From: Bacillota bacterium
Lineage (GTDB): Bacteria > Bacillota > Clostridia > Christensenellales > Christensenellaceae
Assembly (NCBI GenBank): GCA_023408315.1
Contig: JAEYKI010000001.1
Span: forward strand, 124,001-188,000
DNA: 64,000 bases
Direction of reading: 5' to 3'
The translations under genes were made by a program, and so were the position numbers. The notes beneath the pieces were generated by a model, which searched no databases, had not been told where the DNA came from, and was given only the letters and a program-made list of their open reading frames with translations. This document shows, piece by piece, positions 1 through 7,860 of the stretch (position 1 is its first letter; every line of letters starts with the position of its first letter).

Positions 1-84
1 CGGCTGTATAAAAGCCTGGGCTATAGCATTACCCGGGAAGAAATAATAAACGATGCCCTTACGCTGGTACATCTTGAAAAATAA
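1..84 (+). CDS. C-terminal fragment of an unidentified protein
   Basis: The first 27 codons of the window are open in frame 1 and end with TAA at 82-84, followed at once by a terminator-like hairpin, so this is most likely the tail of a real gene that begins outside the window. The visible tail contains SITREEIINDAL and is too short to assign to a family. It converges on the minus-strand isomerase gene that ends at 119. No function can be given. Confidence 0.5.
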   Translation, partial: RLYKSLGYSITREEIINDALTLVHLEK

Positions 85-86
85 AC

Positions 87-112
87 AAAAGGACCGTTAT
101 GGCCCTTTTTGA
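87..112 (+). terminator. intrinsic terminator after the partial gene
   Basis: A nine-pair stem with one internal mismatch (arms 87-95 and 101-109, loop 96-100) runs into a T tract at 106-110. It sits three bases past the stop codon of the edge gene and could also serve the convergent gene, because the other strand has an A/T-rich flank. Confidence 0.6.
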
Positions 113-118
113 TGTGTC

Positions 119-1102
119 TTATTTCTGCTCAGCAGGGATATTGAATATCTTGTCCTTGCGTCCCTCGTAAGGCGCTTTGATGAGCAGGGGTTTCAGGTAA
201 GCAGCAACCTTTTCCACGCCGTCGCCCACGCTCATGGTCACATCCTCGTGCTCGTAGGAGAGAACGTAGTCGTAACCCACCATGGAAAGCTCTGTGATCA
301 CTTTCTTCCACGGTACGTCGCCCCAGCCGGGTATACGGAACCTAAAAGACCTGTCCAACCGCTGCCAGTCGCCGCGCATCAGCACGCCGCCCATCTGCAC
401 GTTGTGCTCCACAACTTCCGCGTCCTTTGCGTGCACATGGAAAATGCGGTCGCCCAGCTGGTCTATGAAGTTTTCCACCTTAAGCCCCAGATATGTAAGG
501 TTTGCCGGGTCCATGTTGAAGCCGAACGCCGGGTGGTAGGAAAGCAGTTCCAGCGCACGCTTGGCTGTATGAATATCGTATATAATATTGTTGGGGTGCG
601 GCTCCATGGCAAATTTTACGCCATATTCCTTAAACTTGTCCAGAATGGGCGTAAAAATTTCCACAAAATCGCGTTCCATCTGCTCCCATGCCCCACCGTT
701 TGGGAACGGAAAATACCTGCCAAAGTCCGCAATACCCGTGAATCCGTTGACCACCGGGCATTCCAAAGCGTTGGCCGCCTGCGCGGATTTGATCAGGCTC
801 TGCGTGCCGTATTGTATTTTCTCTTCCTTTGTACCCTTGTACAGCAAGTCCGTCTCTTCGTTGGAACCCAGCAGCAGCATGGAATCCGCGTGGTTGGAGA
901 GCGCGGATATGCCAAGTCCGTAGTGTGTCACCTTTTTTTTGAATGCAGCCGCGCCGCCCGCTATAATCTCGTCGCAGTCCAGTTGGCCGTTGCCTATGTA
1001 GCAAGGAATCTCCAGCATTTCGTAGCCGTGTTCGCTGGCTATCTTTGCAACCTCTTCCACCGGAAGGTGCGCGTAGTTTGCGGCAAAAAATCCAAGTTTC
1101 AT
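119..1102 (-). CDS. sugar phosphate isomerase/epimerase-type TIM-barrel protein
   Basis: This 327-residue protein has the AP-endonuclease-2/xylose-isomerase-like TIM barrel, a family of metal-dependent sugar isomerases and epimerases. The usual metal ligands are visible: Glu167 in MEPHP, Asp198 in NMDPAN, a His in HVHAKD near 222, and a Glu in SYEHED near 288. Start: ATG at 1102, with GGGAGG nine bases upstream. It is the last gene of the leftward catabolic block and lies behind a hairpin repeat (1159-1223) that separates it from KDPG aldolase. The substrate cannot be read from sequence; the context suggests a keto sugar or inosose. Confidence 0.85.
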   Translation of the reverse strand: MKLGFFAANYAHLPVEEVAKIASEHGYEMLEIPCYIGNGQLDCDEIIAGGAAAFKKKVTHYGLGISALSNHADSMLLLGSNEETDLLYKGTKEEKIQYGTQSLIKSAQAANALECPVVNGFTGIADFGRYFPFPNGGAWEQMERDFVEIFTPILDKFKEYGVKFAMEPHPNNIIYDIHTAKRALELLSYHPAFGFNMDPANLTYLGLKVENFIDQLGDRIFHVHAKDAEVVEHNVQMGGVLMRGDWQRLDRSFRFRIPGWGDVPWKKVITELSMVGYDYVLSYEHEDVTMSVGDGVEKVAAYLKPLLIKAPYEGRKDKIFNIPAEQK

Positions 1103-1158
1103 ATCTATAAACCTCCCATGTATATTTTTTCTGAATGTTTTTATGAACCGTTAAAGAA

Positions 1159-1223
1159 TTGGAGGCTACTCGCCTCCAAACCTCCGCCAACGGGACACAT
1201 GTCCCTTGGGAATCTCATCCCAA
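1159..1223. repeat. double-hairpin intergenic repeat, copy 1
   Basis: Two hairpins lie side by side: TTGGAGGC/GCCTCCAA (1159-1166 with 1172-1179), then CCAACGGGAC/GTCCCTTGG (about 1188-1210, one bulge), followed by AATCTCATCCC. A second copy of the same roughly 64-base unit is at 5419-5480. The shared sequence includes the linker between the hairpins, so this is a dispersed element and not just two terminators. It lies between the aldolase and isomerase genes and could also stop or process transcripts. Confidence 0.75.
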
Positions 1224-1235
1224 AAAATTAAAGAA

Positions 1236-1877
1236 TTACTTTCTTGCTGCGGCAACCGCGGCAACCATTTTCCTGCCTATCTCAACAATGGATTCATAGT
1301 CGCCCTTTTTGGCTCCGGCCGTCAGGTCGCTACCTGCGCCAACCGCTACACAGCCCGCTTTGATCCATTCCGCCGCATTGTCCGCGTTCACGCCGCCGGT
1401 GGGCATCATCTTCGCCTGGGGCAGCGGTCCTTTAAACGCCTTTATGATCGGTGGCCCAAACAAATTTCCGGGGAATATCTTGATGATATCCGCTCCGGCT
1501 TCCATGCATTCAACGGCTTCCTTAATTGTCATCGCGCCCGGCATGCAGGCCACCTGATACCTCAGGCAGGTTTTCACCGTTTCCACGTCCAGGCAGGGGC
1601 TTACAATGTAATTTGCGCCCGCCAGAATAGCCGCCCGCGCGGTCTCGCTGTCCAGAACCGTGCCGGCGCCCACCAGCATTTCTTCCGGTTTATATGTGCG
1701 GGTCAGGGTGCGGATGATATCCAGCGCGCCCGGAACGGTAAACGTAATTTCAATTCCTACAATTCCCGCCCGGATGCAGGCTTCCGAAATCTTAACCGCT
1801 TGTTCTTCACTGTCCGCGCGCACCACGGCGATTACGCCGCAATCCGTGAGCCGCTTTAAAACTTCCTGTTTTTCCAT
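1236..1877 (-). CDS. eda: KDPG / 4-hydroxy-2-oxoglutarate aldolase
   Basis: A 213-residue class I aldolase of the Eda family. It splits 2-keto-3-deoxy-6-phosphogluconate (or 4-hydroxy-2-oxoglutarate) into pyruvate and an aldehyde, the last step of Entner-Doudoroff and hexuronate catabolism. Glu43 in GIEITF and the Schiff-base Lys133 in IIKIFPG match the catalytic pair of the family, as do GAGTVLD and the late PTGGV phosphate-binding turn. Length is typical. ATG at 1877 follows GAGAGG. It is downstream of the 2-hydroxyacid dehydrogenase in the same run. No KDG kinase or sugar-acid dehydratase is present in the window, so its substrate supply must come from elsewhere or from an unrecognised neighbour. 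Confidence 0.93.
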   Translation of the reverse strand: MEKQEVLKRLTDCGVIAVVRADSEEQAVKISEACIRAGIVGIEITFTVPGALDIIRTLTRTYKPEEMLVGAGTVLDSETARAAILAGANYIVSPCLDVETVKTCLRYQVACMPGAMTIKEAVECMEAGADIIKIFPGNLFGPPIIKAFKGPLPQAKMMPTGGVNADNAAEWIKAGCVAVGAGSDLTAGAKKGDYESIVEIGRKMVAAVAAARK

Positions 1878-1891
1878 TCTTTTTTCCCTCT

Positions 1892-2839
1892 CTATTTATT
1901 CAGAACATACTTGCAGGGCTCGCCCTTCAGCACTGCAATACAGTTGTCCACCGCCATCATACCCATTGCCTGCACGGCTTCGCCGGTATGCGCGCCGGTA
2001 TGCGGGGTAAATATCACGCGGTCCAGGCCCTTCAAGGGTGAATCCAGAAGCGGCTCCTGCTCAAACGCGTCCAGGCCCATGCCGCCCAGTTTGCCGTCGC
2101 GCATGGCCTGCGCCGCCGCTTCCTCGTCAACAAGCGCGCCCCGCGCCGTGTTGATTATAACCGCGCCCTGCTTCATACCCGCGATGCGGCTGGCGTTCAC
2201 CATGTGCCGGGTCTCGTCCGTCAGCGGTACGTGCAAAGAGATAAAATCCGATGCGGACAGCGCCTCGTCCAGCGCTACCTTCTTGATTCCGTTTTTGTCT
2301 GCAAACGCCTGGTCAAAATACGGGTCGTATGCAATCACCGTCATGCCAAAAGCAATCGCCCGCAGAGCCAGGTTCTTACCAATCGCCCCCAGGCCAACAA
2401 TACCCAGCGTTTTGCCGCAAAGCTCCGTGCCCTCGCTGCGGGGCCATTCGCCGGCTTCCACCGCAGTATGCAGTTTGGGGATGTTGCGCGCCGCGCAAAG
2501 CATCAGGCCAAACGCCAGCTCGCATACCGCTATGCTGTTTGCGCCCGGCGTGTTTGCAACCTTGATTCCTTTGGCCGTGCACGCCGGAATATCCACCCGG
2601 TCCACGCCTGCGCCGTAGCGGGAAATCATTTTTAAGCTTGCGGGCATTTTTGCAATCACGTCCGCCGTAATGTAATCCACGCCCGCAATATAGCCGTCCA
2701 CGCCGGAAAGGCGCTCCAATATCTCTTCGCCTTTTAACGGCCGCCCAAGGTCATTATACACCACCTGGGCAAACGCTTCTATTTTTTCTTTTGCCTTTGC
2801 ATTCTGCAAAAAGGATGTTGGAGTAACTAAAACTCTCAA
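1892..2839 (-). CDS. D-isomer 2-hydroxyacid dehydrogenase (phosphoglycerate dehydrogenase-like)
   Basis: An NAD-dependent dehydrogenase of the SerA/2-hydroxyacid family, about 315 residues. The Rossmann motif GLGAIG and the catalytic trio are visible: Arg in NTARGAL, Glu in FEQEP and His in TPHTGAHT. It lacks the C-terminal ACT or ASB domain of biosynthetic SerA, so a catabolic reductase role fits better. I chose TTG at 2839, because GGGGAG lies five bases upstream and the protein then begins RVLVTPTSF. An ATG at 2860 would add seven residues and overlap the stop of the preceding cupin gene. It may reduce or oxidise a 2-keto/2-hydroxy acid produced in the same pathway. Confidence 0.87.
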   Translation of the reverse strand: MRVLVTPTSFLQNAKAKEKIEAFAQVVYNDLGRPLKGEEILERLSGVDGYIAGVDYITADVIAKMPASLKMISRYGAGVDRVDIPACTAKGIKVANTPGANSIAVCELAFGLMLCAARNIPKLHTAVEAGEWPRSEGTELCGKTLGIVGLGAIGKNLALRAIAFGMTVIAYDPYFDQAFADKNGIKKVALDEALSASDFISLHVPLTDETRHMVNASRIAGMKQGAVIINTARGALVDEEAAAQAMRDGKLGGMGLDAFEQEPLLDSPLKGLDRVIFTPHTGAHTGEAVQAMGMMAVDNCIAVLKGEPCKYVLNK

Positions 2840-2850
2840 TGTCTCTCCCC

Positions 2851-3453
2851 TTACTTCCATTTGGGATTGTCTATGATCGTGGGTTTACCGTCCCGCTCCA
2901 CCATCAGCTTACGGTACCCTTTGGTTTCAATGGTGCCATAGTCGTGGCCCGCGTCTCCGCGAAAGCAGAAGAACGTGAACAGCGGCTCTGTCGCGCTTAC
3001 GTTGATGCTCCGGTGCGCGTACCGCGGCGGCACATAAACCATTTTGCCCGCGGAGAGTTCCTGCGCAGACCAGTCGCCTTCCGGATTTTCCAGCAGCATG
3101 TAGCCGTGGCCGCTGATGGTCATGTATATCTCGCCCGTCTCCAGAATGGTGTGGAAGTGCCCCTTAGTCATAAAGTATTCGTCCCCCACCTTGCCGGGAT
3201 AGGTGATGCTGCACCCAAACGCCAGATCGCCCGAGTTTTCGGGCGCGCCGATCTCATGAAATTCATAGATCATCTGGTCTTCCTTTTGAATCATGGCCTC
3301 AAGCGCAGCGTCGTCCGCAAACATGCCGCGCATGTTGCTCAGATGCCGTTTAGAAGTCGCCTTCTTGGATGAAAAGCCGGTTTTAAAATCAAAATCGATC
3401 GTAAAGCCGCGCGCCCAATCCATAGGGTTGCTGCTTACATTAAAATCTGCCAT
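2851..3453 (-). CDS. cupin-type glucose-6-phosphate isomerase
   Basis: A 200-residue protein of the archaeal-type GPI family (cupin fold), which interconverts glucose-6-phosphate and fructose-6-phosphate with a bound metal. The cupin metal motif is visible as TKGHFH, then a Glu in ETGEIYM, and a His in PPRYAHRS. It is unrelated to the common SIS-fold Pgi. I chose ATG at 3453 over the longer TTG frame at 3468 because GGAGG lies eight bases before this ATG and the TTG would overlap that site. It sits inside the leftward catabolic block, which suggests its real substrate may be a related aldose phosphate or free sugar. Confidence 0.87.
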   Translation of the reverse strand: MADFNVSSNPMDWARGFTIDFDFKTGFSSKKATSKRHLSNMRGMFADDAALEAMIQKEDQMIYEFHEIGAPENSGDLAFGCSITYPGKVGDEYFMTKGHFHTILETGEIYMTISGHGYMLLENPEGDWSAQELSAGKMVYVPPRYAHRSINVSATEPLFTFFCFRGDAGHDYGTIETKGYRKLMVERDGKPTIIDNPKWK

Positions 3454-3470
3454 TGTACATTCCTCCAATT

Positions 3471-4427
3471 CTACCGCGCATTAAACTTAGCCGCAATCTT
3501 ATCCAGTTTATCCAGCACTTCGCCTTCAATTTTTACATCGAACACTTCGCCGATCACCTGCGTCCAGCCAAAGATGAAGTACTTCCAGCCGTCCTCTATA
3601 TACAAGCTGCGTTTCTCTTTCTGCGCTTCGGCCTGATGCATAAACAGCAGGTCTCCGCGGTAGTTAATCTCCCAAACCAGCGCGTTCTCCGGGAATACCG
3701 CATCATTCGTCAGTGGCGAACCCGGCCTGTCTTTTCCCAGGCCCGTAGCGTTGATAATCAGGGAACCGGGGCCCATCTTGTGCATCACAACGTCGTTCTG
3801 GCCCGCCTCAGGAGTCAGGTAATATTCAAATTCCACTCCGCCCGGATCGAGCTGTTCTTTGTTGATTTTTTCAATTTCATCCAGGCGCGGCTTGGAACGG
3901 TTTGCAACCACGATTTTGGAAGGATAGTTGCCCTTAAATTCGGGGCGCAGCAAATACGAGCACATGGCAATGGCGCTGCCGCCCGCGCCCATGATCATTA
4001 CGCCCGCGTCGCGGTGCTCCGCCCAGTAGTTTTTGGGTACAAACTGTTCCAGCGAAAGGCCGGACGAAATGGGGTCTTTTGCGTGCCCGCGCAGCTCGGC
4101 GCCCCTTTTGGAAATGGAAGACATTTCGCCAAACATCTGTGCGTACGGATCAAGGTATTCAAACTTGTCTTTGGCCGCGTTAAACAGGTCTATTTTATGG
4201 GTGGTCACCAGTGCGCCGCGCGAGAGCGGATCGTTCTTGATGAAATCCACCACTTCGCGGTATACTTCCGGCTCCGCGTGAATCTCAATATCAATGCCTT
4301 TCATAACGGTGTCTTTCAGGCCAAGCGCCTCCGCCCATTCCGGAAAAACCTTCATAATGGAAGACTTTCCCGTGGTAACACCAATAAAATACATGGTTGG
4401 CTGCGTAGCTTTTTCTAACTTCTGCAT
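3471..4427 (-). CDS. shikimate/quinate dehydrogenase-like oxidoreductase
   Basis: A 318-residue protein with the two-domain shikimate dehydrogenase fold. The N-terminal substrate domain carries FIGVTTGKSS and VTTHK, where Lys matches the catalytic Lys of the NVTxPxK motif. The NAD(P) domain has GAGGSA at about 145 and NATGLGK in place of the usual NATPLGM. It is longer than AroE (about 270 residues) and sits among sugar-catabolic genes, not with aromatic amino acid genes, so it probably acts on a polyol or sugar-acid substrate and not in chorismate synthesis. Its start overlaps the end of the phosphotriesterase-like gene by 13 bases, implying translational coupling. Confidence 0.82.
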   Translation of the reverse strand: MQKLEKATQPTMYFIGVTTGKSSIMKVFPEWAEALGLKDTVMKGIDIEIHAEPEVYREVVDFIKNDPLSRGALVTTHKIDLFNAAKDKFEYLDPYAQMFGEMSSISKRGAELRGHAKDPISSGLSLEQFVPKNYWAEHRDAGVMIMGAGGSAIAMCSYLLRPEFKGNYPSKIVVANRSKPRLDEIEKINKEQLDPGGVEFEYYLTPEAGQNDVVMHKMGPGSLIINATGLGKDRPGSPLTNDAVFPENALVWEINYRGDLLFMHQAEAQKEKRSLYIEDGWKYFIFGWTQVIGEVFDVKIEGEVLDKLDKIAAKFNAR

Positions 4428-5401
4428 CCCTGTGACTCTCCTTTAATTTTTATCTTCAATGCTTCCCGTGCGTTTTGGGATTGCATCTTTAGCATGCCCG
4501 CTTCAGATACGCCCGCTTCCCTGAGGAGCGGCGCAAACTCGCGTATGATATAATCCAGGCCCATATCCGCTCCATAGGCGCGCAGGCGCTGGTTTGTGGT
4601 GTCCAGGCTCAAAAGCAACCTGTCTTCAAAACCCGCCTGCTGCATGGCGCATATGAGCGCAATTTCCTGCCGGTTGCTTAAATACTTCAGGCGGTTAATG
4701 GTATCGTACTCCAGGTAAACACCCGCGCCAAGCACTTCTTTGTGATACCCAAAGTCGTACCTAGCCCTGTCCAGATGGCACAAAATCAGCCGGTTTGCGG
4801 CAACGCCCCTGTCCATAAAAAACCGGGCGGCTTCCAGAGCATCCGCGCCCTGCTCAATATGGCACATCACCGGCGCGCCGGTTGCCAGGGCCGCGTTTGC
4901 CGCGGCGGAAAACAGTTTTTCATATACCGCGTCCGCATATATGCCGCCCGCGTCCACCGCCACTTTCACAATGCCCGCGCGCGCGTCCAGAGGATGCACG
5001 CCGTCTTTTCTGGATGTGGCCATCCCGTTCTGTATCTCTTCAATATACAGGTCTGTTATGTAGCCTTCACCTTTATGAAAGATATATGCGTTGTCATAGT
5101 AAAAAATGGCTTTGTGAAAGCCAGTGGAAGCCACGATATGCACGCCGCTCATCTGCGACGCCCGCACAAGGTTCTCCGCCATGCGGCCGGCAAGCACGGG
5201 TTGCGCGTCCACAATAAGGATGCCGCCCGCGGCGCGGTAATCCGCCAGCTCCGCCGTCGATTTTTCCAAATCATCCATATACAGAACTTTGGATACCTCG
5301 TACGATTTGTCCATCTCCACAAACAAATGCTCGTGGCACTGGCATATGCCGGGTATGCTCGCCTCTATATCGCCCAATACGGTTCTTATTTTTTCACTCA
5401 T
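4415..5401 (-). CDS. phosphotriesterase-family metal hydrolase (possible sugar lactonase)
   Basis: A 328-residue amidohydrolase-superfamily protein of the phosphotriesterase-homology branch. The metal-site series is present: HEHL near residue 23, the probable carbamylated Lys in GIVKVAV near 145, His in MCHIEQG, His in LCHLDR, and Asp in LSLDTT. Characterised relatives include lactonases that open sugar lactones, which would fit between the neighbouring dehydrogenases and KDPG aldolase; that assignment is an inference. ATG at 5401 has no good Shine-Dalgarno, only an A/G-rich leader, and the double-hairpin repeat ends up directly upstream. It overlaps the following gene. Confidence 0.83.
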   Translation of the reverse strand: MSEKIRTVLGDIEASIPGICQCHEHLFVEMDKSYEVSKVLYMDDLEKSTAELADYRAAGGILIVDAQPVLAGRMAENLVRASQMSGVHIVASTGFHKAIFYYDNAYIFHKGEGYITDLYIEEIQNGMATSRKDGVHPLDARAGIVKVAVDAGGIYADAVYEKLFSAAANAALATGAPVMCHIEQGADALEAARFFMDRGVAANRLILCHLDRARYDFGYHKEVLGAGVYLEYDTINRLKYLSNRQEIALICAMQQAGFEDRLLLSLDTTNQRLRAYGADMGLDYIIREFAPLLREAGVSEAGMLKMQSQNAREALKIKIKGESQGCRS

Positions 5402-5418
5402 ATAGATATTTTCTTTTC

Positions 5419-5480
5419 TTGGAGGCTCCCCGCCTCCAAACCACCGCCAAAGGGACGTTTGTCCCTTTGGAATCCCATCT
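5419..5480. repeat. double-hairpin intergenic repeat, copy 2
   Basis: The same unit as at 1159-1223: TTGGAGGC/GCCTCCAA (5419-5426 with 5432-5439), then a perfect 10-pair hairpin CCAAAGGGAC/GTCCCTTTGG (5447-5456 with 5461-5470), then AATCCCATC. The compensated arms of hairpin 2 relative to copy 1 suggest that structure, not just sequence, is kept. Confidence 0.8.
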
Positions 5481-5574
5481 GCCCATAATACCGCTTCGCG
5501 GCATTATGGAAGCAAATCAGTTACCCTGCCTCTGTAATGCTATTGCTGATAATCCGCTTGTTTTTTATCATTTC

Positions 5575-5691
5575 CAAAACGCGTAGGCGTTTTGCATCAA
5601 ATTCTTTTGCTTCTTTTCTTTTTTAAGAAAAGAAGTGGGGCTGGGGACCCCAAAATCTATGATTTTGGGGTAAGGGTAGGGGTGAAACCCC
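5575..5691. repeat. array of four short perfect hairpins
   Basis: Four perfect inverted repeats follow one another: CAAAACGC/GCGTTTTG (5575-5594), CTTCTTTTCTT/AAGAAAAGAAG (5610-5635), ACCCCAAAATC/GATTTTGGGGT (5647-5671) and GGGGT/ACCCC (5679-5691). The array begins 11 bases after the stop of the alcohol dehydrogenase gene (minus strand). It could end or stabilise that transcript, or be a small mobile palindromic element. Confidence 0.7.
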
Positions 5692-5701
5692 GCAAAAAGC
5701 T

Positions 5702-6745
5702 TTACTTAAATACGATTACGTTTTTAAGGCCTTTTGCTTCTTTTGCGTACTGGAAAGCCGTCAGGGCTTCGTCTATGCTGAAGGTGGCTGTAACCATGCT
5801 TTTAAGGTCCACCAGGCCGTTGGCCACAAATTCCAGCGTTGTACGGAAATGACAGATGTTCGCACGGGTGGAGCCGGTCAAAAACAGCTCCTTATAATGC
5901 ACAATGTTTGTGTCAATGGCAACGGGCTGCTTGCTTGCGGGCACGCCGCCAAAAAAATTCACCCTGCCGCCGTAGTTCATCAGGGGCAGCATGGCCGCCT
6001 GCACCTCAGGCACCGGGCACGCCACAATCGCAACGTCCAGGCCGCGCCCATTGGTCTGTTCCTTTATATAGCCGGGCAGGTCTTTGCCTGCGTAGGTATA
6101 AATGCCTTTTACAATCGCGGCGCTTTCCTGCAAACGCGCCTCGGAAAGATCGTTCATAATCACCTTGGCCGCGCCCGCCATTTTGGCCAGTTGCGCGTGC
6201 ATAATGCCAATGGGGCCCGCGCCCACAATAAGCACATATTCGCCAGGGCGGATGTTGCATTTCAAGAATCCGTTGTACACGCAGGACAAAGGCTCGTTAA
6301 TCGCCGCTTCCTCGGGCGTTACGCCCTTTGGCAACACCATCAGGTTGCCGCGCAGAATCGCTTCCTTGGGTACCCTGATAAATTCCGCAAAAGCGCCGTC
6401 CATGTTGATGCCAAACGCGCGGTATTCTTCGCACAGGTGAAAATCTCCCCGCACGCACATATCGCACAATCCGCACCCAATGTTGGGGGCCATGGCGACC
6501 TGCATGCCGGGTTTATAGAAAGGCACGTTTGCGCCCACTTCCACTATCGTCGCGCCAAATTCGTGGCCCAATACCAGCGGATGCGCTTCGTCCACACCCT
6601 TGTACCCGTTCTGCCACATGCGGACGTCCGTGCCGCAAACTGCGGCCGCGTCCGTCTTTAAAAGTATCTCGTCCGCATTGATGACCGGCTTTGGAATCTC
6701 GTCCAGCCTGATATCATTGGGTCCGTATAACCGTAAACTTTTCAC
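5702..6745 (-). CDS. zinc-dependent alcohol dehydrogenase (sorbitol/threonine dehydrogenase type)
   Basis: A 347-residue medium-chain dehydrogenase. Catalytic zinc ligands are Cys in VCGTD (near 37) and GHE (near 61). The structural zinc site is the four-Cys run CGLCDMCVRGDFHLC. The NAD-binding turn is GAGPIG. It probably oxidises a secondary alcohol of a sugar or polyol to a ketone. It starts with GTG at 6745, seven bases after AAGGGGG, 12 bases beyond the stop of the Gfo/Idh gene, so the two are co-transcribed. Together they could perform successive oxidations of the same sugar. Confidence 0.9.
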   Translation of the reverse strand: MKSLRLYGPNDIRLDEIPKPVINADEILLKTDAAAVCGTDVRMWQNGYKGVDEAHPLVLGHEFGATIVEVGANVPFYKPGMQVAMAPNIGCGLCDMCVRGDFHLCEEYRAFGINMDGAFAEFIRVPKEAILRGNLMVLPKGVTPEEAAINEPLSCVYNGFLKCNIRPGEYVLIVGAGPIGIMHAQLAKMAGAAKVIMNDLSEARLQESAAIVKGIYTYAGKDLPGYIKEQTNGRGLDVAIVACPVPEVQAAMLPLMNYGGRVNFFGGVPASKQPVAIDTNIVHYKELFLTGSTRANICHFRTTLEFVANGLVDLKSMVTATFSIDEALTAFQYAKEAKGLKNVIVFK

Positions 6746-6757
6746 TGTAAATCCCCC

Positions 6758-7777
6758 TTAAAGCTCTATGATCCTGTTTTCCGCAATGGACTGGTTGCCA
6801 ATCTCCACAATCCGCACAGCCATTTTTCCGTCGTGCCCCGTAACTTTGGGGTCCTTGCCGCTTAGTATGCAGTCTATAAAATGGCAGTCTTCCTCCAGAT
6901 ACGCGTCGCGGAACAACGTCATCCAACTGTTGATGAACGGCGTCGCGGTGCCGTTTTCCACCGTGGTGCATTTTAAAAACTGCTTGTCAGACCTGCCCAC
7001 CTGAAGCACGCCTTTTGTACCCACAACCTCTACTTTGGCATCGTAGCCGTACTGCACATAGGCAGCGCCGTCTATACTGTACTGAACGCCATTTTCAAAC
7101 ACGCCGCTCATCACAACGTTGTCATAATAATCCGGGTATTCCGCCGCCACTTCCTTGTTGCGGTAATTACCGCCAATGGCGTAAACGGATTTGATCTCAC
7201 TGCCCGCCAGCCAGCGCACGCAGTCTATATCGTGGCTGTTCAGTTCCGCCAGGATGCCGTTTGATTTTTTCAGGTCGTACATCCAGGGGCGCGGTTTGGA
7301 AGGCCCACGCGTGCAGGAGCGGATGAGTACAACATCTCCTATCGCGCCGGAATCTATGATCTCTTTGGCGCGGATAAAGCTTTCGTCATGCCTGCGCATA
7401 AAACCAATCTGCAGTTTCACGTTGTTTTGTTTGCAAACCGTTATCATTTCATCGCATTCACTTGCGTTCATTGCCATTGGTTTTTCACAAAAAATATGTT
7501 TTCCCGCATTTGCGCAATCAATTACAATTTGCCTGTGCAGATTGGTGGGAGATACCACAACAACAGCGCCAATTGCGCTGTCATTCAGTATTTGTTTGTA
7601 ATCCGTGTAATAGTGTGAAATTTCCAGTTCCCTTGCCGCAGAGACAGCTACTTCTTCAACCGCGTCCACTACCGCAGCCATATAGGCGTTATTGACTTTG
7701 TTCTTAAAGTTGTTCGCATGAATCATGCCGGCTCTGCCCGCGCCTATCAGGCAGACCCCGATTTTTTTGCTGTTCAT
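6758..7777 (-). CDS. Gfo/Idh/MocA-family sugar oxidoreductase
   Basis: A 339-residue NAD(P)-dependent oxidoreductase. The N-terminal Rossmann domain carries IGAGRAG, then the family motif CEKPMAMN near residue 95; the C-terminal alpha/beta domain includes GILAELNSHDIDCVRW, with the Asp-His pair typical of inositol and sugar dehydrogenases. I chose ATG at 7777, preceded by GGGGGC and GGGAGG, over the TTG frame at 7828, which would add 17 atypical residues. It is the first gene after the terminator that follows the DeoR gene, and is followed closely by the zinc dehydrogenase. The substrate is unknown. Confidence 0.9.
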   Translation of the reverse strand: MNSKKIGVCLIGAGRAGMIHANNFKNKVNNAYMAAVVDAVEEVAVSAARELEISHYYTDYKQILNDSAIGAVVVVSPTNLHRQIVIDCANAGKHIFCEKPMAMNASECDEMITVCKQNNVKLQIGFMRRHDESFIRAKEIIDSGAIGDVVLIRSCTRGPSKPRPWMYDLKKSNGILAELNSHDIDCVRWLAGSEIKSVYAIGGNYRNKEVAAEYPDYYDNVVMSGVFENGVQYSIDGAAYVQYGYDAKVEVVGTKGVLQVGRSDKQFLKCTTVENGTATPFINSWMTLFRDAYLEEDCHFIDCILSGKDPKVTGHDGKMAVRIVEIGNQSIAENRIIEL

Positions 7778-7860
7778 AAAGCCCCCAAAGCCTCCCGGAT
7801 TAGCGCGCGCGCCCTCCGGGGAATTCAACAGAATCCGAATTATAAAGAACCGGAATCTGC

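Larger units (their letters stand above)
5402..5701. other. gene-free stretch filled with hairpin repeats
   Basis: These 300 bases between the alcohol dehydrogenase and the phosphotriesterase-like gene hold no credible gene. They contain repeat copy 2 (5419-5480), a further hairpin CCATAATACCGC/GCGGCATTATGG (5483-5494 with 5498-5509, loop ttc) and a run of four hairpins (5575-5691). A promoter for the phosphotriesterase-like gene may be in 5510-5570 but I cannot define one. Confidence 0.6.

Noticed and set aside
248..1231. Long plus-strand open frame opposite the TIM-barrel gene
   Set aside because: It is the antisense shadow of a clear isomerase gene, has no ribosome binding site and its translation resembles no protein family. 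Similar shadows opposite other genes were left out for the same reason.
5592..5852. Plus-strand open frame starting in the hairpin array
   Set aside because: It reads through repeat hairpins and then antisense to the alcohol dehydrogenase; no start signal.
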